Shown piece after piece: positions 1-5,515 of a DNA stretch of 5,574 nt. Position 1 is the first letter of the stretch. Each line of letters starts with the position of its first letter. The position numbers and the translations under genes are program-made. Source of the stretch: an uncultured Eubacteriales bacterium (GTDB lineage: Bacteria; Bacillota; Clostridia; Oscillospirales; Butyricicoccaceae); assembly GCA_934630445.1 (NCBI GenBank), contig CAKTWY010000166.1, positions 1-5,574 of the forward strand, written 5' to 3'. Below the pieces are notes generated by a model. That model was not told where the DNA came from and did not search any database. It worked only from the letters and a program-made list of their open reading frames with translations.

Positions 1-1
1 G

Positions 2-2695
2 CTGAAGGACGCCCTGGATGCGGCTGATCCCGGGGAAATTGTAAAGCTGCTGAAAGATGTGGAATCAACACAAATTTTTAACATTGCAAATAAGGATATT
101 ACACTTGATTTGAATGGCTGGACGATCACTTCAAATTTGAGTAAAAACAGAGGTGATAATCCAGCGATCAGTATCAACGAAGGATCCTTTACACTGATTG
201 ACAGCAGTGCTGAAAAGACGGGTAAATTGATTTCCGACGAGTATGGCATTATGGCCATAAACGGCGGAACCGTTACAGTGAAAAGCGGTACCATCGAGTC
301 GGGAATGGCATCCCTTGCCGGGAACAACACAACAGGCGATATGAATTTTATCGTTGAAGGCGGTTTGCTGGACTCTAAAAAAAGTGAAGCAATTTATATG
401 CCCGGTCAGGCCAATCTGAAAGTATCGGGCGGTACGCTCAACGGCGGCATATCTGCCCGTATGGGTCAGATAGAGATAAGCGGTGGAACAATCAACGGCA
501 TGAGGGAAGACCAGGCGGCGGATCCAATGGAGGATTACTGGGATTGGGGTGGTTCTGCCTGGATCGGAGACGCTGTTTATATCTGGGGCGGCACATATAA
601 ATCCGACAACGAGCAGTATGGAACCACAACCAATATCAACATCACGGGCGGAACAATCAACGGAAACGCCCACAGAGCTGTTGCCATTTATGATATTGGC
701 AGTGGGAAAGACAGCGCTTATAATCAGGAAATCAATATCAATATTTCGGATGAGGCGAAGGTTTCCGGTGAAATCATTATTGACGATACATACGGACCGA
801 ATCCGAAAACAGCGGAAGTTACAGCTGGCATTGAAATTACCGGCGGCTATTTCAGCAACAACCCCGGAGAATATCTGGCAAGCGGCAAAATGGTTGTAAA
901 AAACGACAAAACCGATTATCTGTATATGGTAGTAGATGCCGGAAAGGTGGGCGATGCCGAAGTGCATCCCGCGCCAGCTGCGCCTACGACGCCGAATGTA
1001 GAAAAGATTAACGCAGACGATCAGGTCAAAGTTGCAGATGCAATTAAACAGGCAACTTCCACCGGCTTAGACGCTGCCGCCGGTATTGCAGCGAGCGACG
1101 GATCAGCTGTTTCGGACCAGGATGTGGCGGATGGTCTTGCAAAAGCGCAGGCCGAGCTTGGTGTAGAGCAAACCGGTACAGCCGCAGACATCAAGATGGT
1201 TATTCAGCCTTATATGGACATTACAGCCAAGAGCTACACTGCTACTCCTGAAAAGAAGCAGTTGGAAGTAGACATTCTGCCGAAGTATAATCTGCTTGTT
1301 GTCAAAGATGAAACCCCGGCAGACGGTGAATTGATTACAGAAGGTGCAGACCAAAATGCGGCTGTTGTATCGAAAAACAAGCCATTACCGATGGCAAAGG
1401 ACGCTCAGATCACGATCAGCTTTCAGCTGCCTGACGGCTTTATCAGCGACGATGATATGAATTACCTGTTCGTCGTTCACACCAAAGGCACGACAACGGA
1501 AACCTATGAAGCCGATGTAACAAAGACAGGTACAGGCGCAACGGAAGATCCGTTTGTTTACACCGCAACCTTTACCACCAACGGTTTCAGTCCATTTATG
1601 TTCACGGTCGATACCCGCACTGCTTCCGTTCAATTTACCGATAAGGACGGCATCAATTTAGGCGAGGCAACACCTTATGAACCGGATGATGTAAACAAAG
1701 ACCTCCCGACCGCTGAGGCGCCTGCAGGCAAGAGCTTCATCGGTTGGAAGTTTGCCGGTGTTGACGGTACTTATAAGACGTTAACCGACGCTCTTCTTAC
1801 AAAGTTAGCTGAAACAGGAAACACTGTTGCAGCAACTCCGGTATTCCATACTCCCTCTTCCGGTATCGGTGGCGGCAGCGGCAACAGCCGCTATGCCGTA
1901 ACGGTGGACGGCGATATTGAAAACGGCAGTGTGACCGTTTCTGATAAGAGCGCCTCGGCAGACGATGTCATTAAAATCACAGTGAAACCCGATGAAGGAT
2001 ACATGCTGGATGAACTGACTGTTGCCGACGCTAAAGGCAGCGAAGTCGACTTGACGAAAAACAGCGACAGCACCTATCAATTCAAAATGCCGTCCTCTGA
2101 CGTAACGATTTCGGCAGTCTTTGTTAAAAAGGCGCAGGAAGCGATGCCATTTACCGATGTGGCTGAAAAAGACTGGTTCTATGGCGATGTGAAATACGTC
2201 TATGAAAACGGCCTGATGAACGGTACCGAAAAGACGTCCTTTACGCCGGCTGGAACCGCTACGAGAGGAATGATCGTTACCATTCTCTATCGTTTGGAAA
2301 ATGAACCTGCCGTTGCAGGCGATTGCCCGTTTGCTGATGTAAAGGCCGGCTCTTATTACGAAGATGCAATCACTTGGGCGGCGGCTAACGGTATCACAAA
2401 CGGCTGCAGCAAAAGTGAATACGGTCCGGATAACGCGATCACCCGTGAGCAGATGGCTGCGTTCCTCTATCGTTATGCTGATTATAAAGGTTATGATGTG
2501 ACGAAGAAAGCCGAGCTTACCAAATTTGCGGATCAGGGTGAAATCAGCAGCTATGCTGCCGATGCGATTGCCTGGGCAAATGCAAACGGTCTTGTAAACG
2601 GCGTGGGTGATCATCTTCTGAACCCGAAGGGTAACGCGGAGCGGGCGCAGGTGGCCGCAATGCTTCACCGTTTCTGCGACACATATGTGAAATAG
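2..2695 (+). CDS. SLH-domain cell-surface protein, beta-helix/InlB-like modules (5' end missing)
   Basis: The reading frame is open from base 2 to a TAG at 2693-2695, so the gene begins before the window. A GTG at 59 is in frame but is probably internal, because the 19 upstream codons already read like the start of a beta-helix (LKDALDAADPGEIVKLLKDV). Modules in order: a right-handed beta-helix-like region with recurring GGT/SGGTING turns, closing with a GGYFSNNPGEYLASG segment (about 2-930); a Pro/Ala/Thr linker (964-999); an Ala-rich, probably helical stretch (to about 1190); a beta domain ending NGFSPFMFTV (about 1191-1615); a segment with GKSFIGWKF resembling InlB/Flg_new repeats (about 1620-1850); a GIGGGSG linker (about 1856-1888); a divergent InlB-B-like repeat (1889-2125); and three SLH domains starting PFTDV, PFADV and KFADQ (about 2147, 2324, 2516). 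The SLH motif arginines are visible (TRGM, TREQ, ERAQ). SLH triplets bind pyruvylated secondary wall polymer, so this is a wall-anchored exported protein. Its ligand or enzymatic role cannot be told. No signal peptide is visible because the N-terminus is absent. Confidence 0.9.
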   Translation: MKDALDAADPGEIVKLLKDVESTQIFNIANKDITLDLNGWTITSNLSKNRGDNPAISINEGSFTLIDSSAEKTGKLISDEYGIMAINGGTVTVKSGTIESGMASLAGNNTTGDMNFIVEGGLLDSKKSEAIYMPGQANLKVSGGTLNGGISARMGQIEISGGTINGMREDQAADPMEDYWDWGGSAWIGDAVYIWGGTYKSDNEQYGTTTNINITGGTINGNAHRAVAIYDIGSGKDSAYNQEININISDEAKVSGEIIIDDTYGPNPKTAEVTAGIEITGGYFSNNPGEYLASGKMVVKNDKTDYLYMVVDAGKVGDAEVHPAPAAPTTPNVEKINADDQVKVADAIKQATSTGLDAAAGIAASDGSAVSDQDVADGLAKAQAELGVEQTGTAADIKMVIQPYMDITAKSYTATPEKKQLEVDILPKYNLLVVKDETPADGELITEGADQNAAVVSKNKPLPMAKDAQITISFQLPDGFISDDDMNYLFVVHTKGTTTETYEADVTKTGTGATEDPFVYTATFTTNGFSPFMFTVDTRTASVQFTDKDGINLGEATPYEPDDVNKDLPTAEAPAGKSFIGWKFAGVDGTYKTLTDALLTKLAETGNTVAATPVFHTPSSGIGGGSGNSRYAVTVDGDIENGSVTVSDKSASADDVIKITVKPDEGYMLDELTVADAKGSEVDLTKNSDSTYQFKMPSSDVTISAVFVKKAQEAMPFTDVAEKDWFYGDVKYVYENGLMNGTEKTSFTPAGTATRGMIVTILYRLENEPAVAGDCPFADVKAGSYYEDAITWAAANGITNGCSKSEYGPDNAITREQMAAFLYRYADYKGYDVTKKAELTKFADQGEISSYAADAIAWANANGLVNGVGDHLLNPKGNAERAQVAAMLHRFCDTYVK

Positions 2696-2709
2696 TATTT
2701 ACTTTACGG

Positions 2710-2748
2710 CCAGGAGGCAGGAAAGAATATCGCTTTCCTGCCTCTTGG
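2710..2748 (+). terminator. Strong hairpin just after the SLH gene, no T-tract
   Basis: Arms 2710-2725 and 2733-2748 pair over 16 bp with a single G-U wobble and enclose a 7-nt loop. The hairpin begins 14 nt after the stop codon. No run of T follows (TATCGTAC), so it may protect the 3' end of the mRNA or act as a weak terminator. The better intrinsic terminator is at 2806-2838. Confidence 0.55.
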
Positions 2749-2763
2749 TATCGTACTGCCAAT

Positions 2764-2923
2764 GCCTCAGTGGGAAATGCTTTCAGCATCTCCCTCTGAG
2801 GCTGTCAAAAAAGTCAGGCGCATGTCCTGACTTTTTTGTTTATTTCATCCGCGCTGCGGCGCGAAGGGCTTTTTTGACAAGCTGAGAGAGATGCTTAAAG
2901 CATCTCCCTCTCAGTTTGTCAAA
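2764..2923. repeat. Composite inverted-repeat element with two related palindromes
   Basis: Two related hairpins flank a terminator. Hairpin A spans 2764-2802 (18-bp arms, two mismatches, loop 2782-2784). Hairpin B spans 2873-2923 (arms beginning TTTGACAA and ending TTGTCAAA, with one mismatch and a 2-nt bulge). Both contain AGCATCTCCCTCT (2785-2797 and 2898-2910) followed a few bases later by TGTCAAA. The 3' part of A with its flank (2785-2811) is also nearly the reverse complement of the 5' arm of B (2871-2895), so a long-range fold is possible. No coding sequence lies inside. The structure resembles a REP/MITE-type non-autonomous intergenic repeat, but that class is an inference; its copy number in the genome is unknown. 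Confidence 0.6.
2806..2838. terminator. Bidirectional rho-independent terminator
   Basis: The arms CAAAAAAGTCAGG (2806-2818) and CCTGACTTTTTTG (2826-2838) are perfectly complementary over 13 bp with a 7-nt loop. The A-run on the left and T-run on the right give U-tracts on both strands, followed on the plus strand by GTTTATTT. It would end the SLH gene transcript and could stop leftward read-through from the convergent lipoprotein gene. Confidence 0.85.
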
Positions 2924-3038
2924 GCAGAACCTGCACAAGCCCGGTTTAACGGCACGCCCTGGTTAGTTCGTTAAAATCCAGTAACCTGCGGCAAGGAATG
3001 GACAGGCCGCCTGAAAAAGCGCCCGTACACGGCACATA
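2924..3038. other. Non-coding spacer, nothing recognised
   Basis: This stretch lies between the composite repeat and the lipoprotein terminator. I see no credible start with a ribosome binding site, no RNA gene and no strong hairpin. The only symmetry noted is a 7-bp inverted pair, TTTAACG at 2945-2951 and CGTTAAA at 2969-2975, which is too short to interpret. Confidence 0.4.
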
Positions 3039-3075
3039 AAAAGCGTGCGCACCGCGAAACGGTGCGCACGCTTTT
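3039..3075 (-). terminator. Rho-independent terminator of the lipoprotein gene
   Basis: A perfect 16-bp GC-rich stem (3039-3054 with 3060-3075, loop CGAAA on the plus strand) begins 14 nt beyond the stop codon of the minus-strand gene. Read on the minus strand, the stem ends in a TTTTTAT tract, the expected form of an intrinsic terminator. The run of A before the stem (T after it, on the transcribed strand) fixes its orientation as leftward. Confidence 0.92.
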
Positions 3076-3089
3076 ATCGTCTCATCCTT

Positions 3090-4097
3090 TTAATACAGGT
3101 CGATATTTTTGAGCGTTATGTTGTCGTACTCTTCGGTTTTGGTAATCTCATAGCCTTCCGTCCACTCCCGAATCTTGTCTTCAAGCGCATTTTGCGCAAT
3201 CATGGCGGTAAGCTCGGCCTCTTTCTCCGTCCAGTATGTCTCATCCAGCGGCACGCGCTTGATAATGTGATACCCTGAACTGCCAAGCACCGGCTCGCTG
3301 ACTTCGCCAATTTCCAGCTCGAACGCTTTCTGTTTGAAAACCGGGTCGTAGCTCTCGTCCTGCGAGAAGGTATAGCCGTTGGGGTTTGTTGCAAGACCGG
3401 GATCCTCCGTATTTTCTTTCATCAGCGTGTCAAAATCAGCGCCGGCCATAATTTCAGTATAAAGCGCGTCGGCCTCTTCCTTTTTCTGTGCGGCAGCTTC
3501 ATCCGAAAGCGGAGCATTGGAATCGTCAATCGTCTTTCTGAGAATATGTTTTACTGTAACGTAGTTTTCTTCAAAATAGGTGCGCACTTCCTCCTGCGTC
3601 AGTGCAAACTCCCCTGCCTCGCCGTAATAATGTGTATAGAGCTTTTCATACAAAAGAGAAATTTCGCTCATCTTGTCAAAAAAACTTTCCGGCATGCCGG
3701 CGGCGGTGAGCTGCTGCTTAAATGCGGCGTTCCCGCCCATCTGCGCTATAACGTTATTTTTGTTTTCTTTCAGCTGCTTTTTATCATCCGACGTGAGCTT
3801 GAGCCCGAGCTCTTCCGCCTTATTCTGAACGACGGCACTTCTCACGCACTGGGCGTAAGCATTTTCCTTAAACGAATCTTCAAGCGACTTGTATTCCTCC
3901 TCACCGAGCGCGGAAATATCCAAGCCGTAAGCCTCCAGCGAAGAAAGCGTGCTCTTGATATAATACGCGTACTCGCTCGCGGGAACCTTCACCTTTCCGA
4001 CCGTCATAACCGTCTTGCCATCGTCAGAGCATGCGGTAAAAAGCAGCGCTATGGACGCTGCCAGCGCAAGCGCGCATATACGCAGGAACTTTCTCAT
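3090..4097 (-). CDS. Parvulin-type peptidyl-prolyl cis-trans isomerase lipoprotein (PrsA/SurA-like)
   Basis: This 335-residue protein is a predicted extracytoplasmic foldase that catalyses prolyl cis-trans isomerisation and assists folding of exported proteins at the outer membrane face. The N-terminus MRKFLRICAL begins a classic lipoprotein signal peptide: basic residues, a hydrophobic core, and lipobox LFTAC with the lipidated cysteine at 23. Residues about 28-175 form a mostly helical SurA-N/PrsA-like chaperone region. Residues about 180-282 form the parvulin domain, with VKHIL (182-186), the TEDPGLATNPNGYTF loop (230-244), the FELEIGEVSEPV helix/strand (259-270) and GYHIIK (275-280). Both conserved histidines, H184 and H277, are present. 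A helical tail follows. The length is slightly above Bacillus PrsA. The start is supported by an AAGGTGG Shine-Dalgarno at 4108-4114, 10 nt upstream, and by the signal peptide. The gene looks monocistronic, with its own promoter and terminator. Which exported clients it serves is unknown; the neighbouring SLH protein is only a possibility. Confidence 0.94.
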   Translation of the reverse strand: MRKFLRICALALAASIALLFTACSDDGKTVMTVGKVKVPASEYAYYIKSTLSSLEAYGLDISALGEEEYKSLEDSFKENAYAQCVRSAVVQNKAEELGLKLTSDDKKQLKENKNNVIAQMGGNAAFKQQLTAAGMPESFFDKMSEISLLYEKLYTHYYGEAGEFALTQEEVRTYFEENYVTVKHILRKTIDDSNAPLSDEAAAQKKEEADALYTEIMAGADFDTLMKENTEDPGLATNPNGYTFSQDESYDPVFKQKAFELEIGEVSEPVLGSSGYHIIKRVPLDETYWTEKEAELTAMIAQNALEDKIREWTEGYEITKTEEYDNITLKNIDLY

Positions 4098-4258
4098 GTC
4101 TTAAAAACCACCTTCATTTTATTCGCGGAACGCGCGTCCGGAAGCCGGAAAACCCGATCAGTCGCGGCCTCAGGCCGTATCGCAAGCCGCACAGCCTTGT
4201 ACCGCCTGTTTTTCTCGGTTCGCGCAAGGACGTTCAGCCGCAGGAGCAATGATCCGCG
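4098..4258 (-). other. Long GC-rich 5' leader of the lipoprotein gene
   Basis: If the promoter at 4267-4295 is used, the transcript has about 160 nt before the start codon. On the minus strand this leader contains several short GC-rich inverted repeats, for example CGGCC-TGA-GGCCG, CCGG-CTT-CCGG and CGCG-TTC-CGCG types, before the Shine-Dalgarno. I recognise no T-box specifier sequence, riboswitch core or terminator followed by a U-tract. The role of the leader is open. Confidence 0.4.
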
Positions 4259-4266
4259 CTGCGGTT

Positions 4267-4295
4267 ATTGTACCATTTTTTGATTGTATTTACAA
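4267..4295 (-). promoter_or_regulatory. SigA-type promoter of the lipoprotein gene
   Basis: Read on the minus strand, the -35 is TTGTAA (4295-4290) and the -10 is TACAAT (4272-4267), separated by exactly 17 nt. The bases before the -10 are TGG, giving an extended TGn motif. The match is 4/6 at -35 and 5/6 at -10. The -35 lies inside an inverted repeat, ATTGTA-TT-TACAAT (4283-4296), that could serve as an operator. Confidence 0.75.
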
Positions 4296-4471
4296 TAAAT
4301 ATTTTATGAACGATGCAGACGGGCGGCATATAACAAAAACCGTATTGCGCAATGCGACAAAATCAGACGCCTCTTTCCTGATTGTGCGCTTTTCCGCTTC
4401 CAGGAAATACTATATCATGTTATCGGAAATATTATGTAAACAATATGTTGTGTTTTGTCGCGCTGTTTTCA
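4296..4471. other. AT-rich spacer between divergent promoters
   Basis: No gene is supported here: the small open frames lack ribosome binding sites and recognisable sequence. Visible symmetry is limited to a perfect 10-bp palindrome ATTGCGCAAT (4344-4353) and short inverted pairs such as AATCAG/CTGATT (4361-4366 with 4378-4383). The palindrome could be a regulator site, but no regulator can be named. Confidence 0.4.
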
Positions 4472-4500
4472 TTTACAGACCCGGACATGCGGTGTAAAAT
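4472..4500 (+). promoter_or_regulatory. SigA-type promoter of noc
   Basis: A TTTACA -35 (4472-4477) and a TAAAAT -10 (4495-4500) are separated by 17 nt, each matching consensus at 5 of 6 bases. Transcription would start near 4507, giving a leader of about 115 nt before the noc start codon. Confidence 0.8.
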
Positions 4501-4532
4501 ACAGATAAAAGAAAAAAGGAATTTTATCCCAT

Positions 4533-4582
4533 CCTGGCGGGAAACTGCAGGAAATCTCACAAAAAGCGTATTTCCCGCCGGG
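4533..4582 (+). promoter_or_regulatory. Stem-loop in the noc leader containing Noc-site-like half-sites
   Basis: The arms 4533-4544 and 4571-4582 pair over 12 bp (CCTGGCGGGAAA with TTTCCCGCCGGG, one G-U wobble) around a 26-nt loop. The right arm together with the two preceding bases reads TATTTCCC (4569-4576), an exact half of the Noc binding site TATTTCCCGGGAAATA. It could be an RNA leader structure, a protein-binding DNA site, or both. Function is inferred only. Confidence 0.45.
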
Positions 4583-4605
4583 TAAAAGACGGAATCTCAC
4601 CGTAC

Positions 4606-4612
4606 AAAGGAG
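4606..4612 (+). promoter_or_regulatory. Shine-Dalgarno of noc
   Basis: AAAGGAG lies 9 nt before the ATG at 4622 and fixes that start. No competing in-frame start upstream has a comparable site. Confidence 0.88.
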
Positions 4613-4621
4613 CGAACCGTT

Positions 4622-5434
4622 ATGCTGCTATTAAAAAGTAACCGCGAAACGGCCCAGAAGGTTTCGAAAAATATCAAGATCAGCCAGATTCGCCGAAACC
4701 CGTATCAGCCCCGTACTGTGTTTGACGACGGCGGCATCTCGGAGCTGGCCGAGAGCGTGCGCCTTTACGGCATCATCAACCCGCTCATCGTGCGCCGCGC
4801 CGCACAGGGCTATGAGTTGATCGCAGGCGAGCGCCGGCTGCGTGCGGCAATGGTCTGCGGCATGACGGAAGTGCCTTGCATCGTCATCTGTGCGGATGAG
4901 CGCGAGTCGTCGCTGATCGCTCTGGTGGAAAACCTGCAGCGGCGCGATCTTGACTTTTTTGAAGAGGCGCACGGCTTCCGCCGTCTGGTCGACCAGTTCG
5001 GCCTGACGCAGGAGGAGGCGGCGCGGCGCGTGGGCAAAACGCAGTCGGCCGTGGCAAACAAGCTTCGCCTTTTGAAGCTCCCGGATGAGGTCATGCAGCG
5101 CATCCGGGAGGCGGGCCTGAGCGAACGCCATGCCCGGGCGCTCCTGCGGCTAAAAGACGATGAACAGCGCAGGGCGCTGGAAGAGATCATCCGGCGCGGG
5201 CTGAACGTCAGCGCTTCGGAGGAATATATCGAGTCTCTCCTCACGCCGAAAAAAGAAACGCGCGCGGCGCGCCCATTCCCCGTCATCCGCGATGTGCGGC
5301 TTTTTCTGAACACGGTAAACCGCGCGGTCGATACCATGCGCCGCTCGGGGGTATCGGCGGAATGCGAGCGCGAGCAGGAGGGCGAGAGCATCGTGCTGAA
5401 AATCCGCATCGCCTCCGCGGTAAAAAACGCGTGA
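4622..5434 (+). CDS. noc: Nucleoid occlusion protein Noc (ParB/Spo0J family)
   Basis: This 270-residue ParB-family protein is a CTP-dependent DNA clamp. Noc loads at dispersed Noc sites on the chromosome and keeps the division septum from forming over the nucleoid. Visible order: a short N-terminal tail (1-17); the ParB N-terminal CTPase domain with RRNPYQPR (24-31), GERRLRAA (69-76) and ENLQRRDL (103-110), the conserved nucleotide-binding motifs; the helix-turn-helix centred on GKTQSAVANKLRLLKLP (138-154); then LSERHARALL (166-175); and a charged helical C-terminal dimerisation region (about 218-270). Published work on ParB/Noc specificity names Arg/Thr/Ala/Gly for parS and Gln/Lys/Lys/Arg for Noc sites; here Q141, K147, K152 and R169 occur at the same spacing (6, 5, 17). 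This favours Noc over ParB. No parA or second parB is visible in the window. The gene has its own promoter and terminator, so it appears monocistronic. The N-terminus MLLLKSNRET differs from the Bacillus membrane-targeting helix as I recall it. Confidence 0.93.
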   Translation: MLLLKSNRETAQKVSKNIKISQIRRNPYQPRTVFDDGGISELAESVRLYGIINPLIVRRAAQGYELIAGERRLRAAMVCGMTEVPCIVICADERESSLIALVENLQRRDLDFFEEAHGFRRLVDQFGLTQEEAARRVGKTQSAVANKLRLLKLPDEVMQRIREAGLSERHARALLRLKDDEQRRALEEIIRRGLNVSASEEYIESLLTPKKETRAARPFPVIRDVRLFLNTVNRAVDTMRRSGVSAECEREQEGESIVLKIRIASAVKNA

Positions 5435-5461
5435 ACGGAAGGGATATCCTCCCGTTTTTAT
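5435..5461 (+). terminator. Rho-independent terminator of noc
   Basis: Starting at the stop codon, AACGGAAGG (5434-5442) pairs with CCTCCCGTT (5448-5456), with one A-C mismatch and loop GATAT. It is followed directly by a TTTTTAT tract. This suits intrinsic termination of noc. Confidence 0.8.
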
Positions 5462-5463
5462 AA

Positions 5464-5505
5464 AGCCGGCGGGGCGGAAAGCAAATGCTTTCCGCCCCGC
5501 CGGCT
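5464..5505 (-). terminator. Very strong hairpin between convergent genes
   Basis: The 19-bp arms 5464-5482 and 5487-5505 are perfectly complementary around an AAAT loop and are very GC-rich. The hairpin lies about 10 nt beyond the stop codon of the minus-strand gene. On that strand it is followed by TTATAAAAA, an imperfect T-tract. It most likely terminates the minus-strand gene and may back up noc termination. Confidence 0.75.
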
Positions 5506-5515
5506 TCTGTCGCTT

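Noticed and set aside
27..39. ATCCCGGGGAAAT resembling a Noc site
   Set aside because: It has an extra G that breaks the palindrome, mismatches in the left half, and lies inside coding sequence; chance is likely.
59..61. GTG as the true start of the SLH-protein gene
   Set aside because: The frame is open to the window edge with beta-helix-like sequence before it, there is no ribosome binding site upstream, and an exported protein would need a signal peptide.
1805..2668. Long minus-strand open frame opposite the SLH domains
   Set aside because: Its translation is Cys/His/Phe-rich and lacks domain character, whereas the plus strand encodes clear SLH repeats. It is a shadow frame, as is the one at 131-967.
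3546..4283. 245-codon plus-strand open frame antisense to the lipoprotein gene
   Set aside because: It lies opposite a gene with lipobox, parvulin motifs, ribosome binding site, promoter and terminator. Its translation shows no recognisable domain and it has no convincing ribosome binding site.
4249..4585. Two overlapping small plus-strand frames (4249-4497 and 4382-4585) in the divergent intergenic region
   Set aside because: No ribosome binding sites and no recognisable protein features. They cross the noc promoter and leader stem-loop.
4098..4621. A parS site (TGTTTCACGTGAAACA) near the ParB-family gene
   Set aside because: I found no such 16-mer or close variant; the protein's specificity residues also point to Noc sites.
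4810..5409. Minus-strand open frame opposite noc
   Set aside because: A Ser/Arg-rich translation typical of the antisense of GC-rich coding sequence; the plus strand has full ParB-family motifs.
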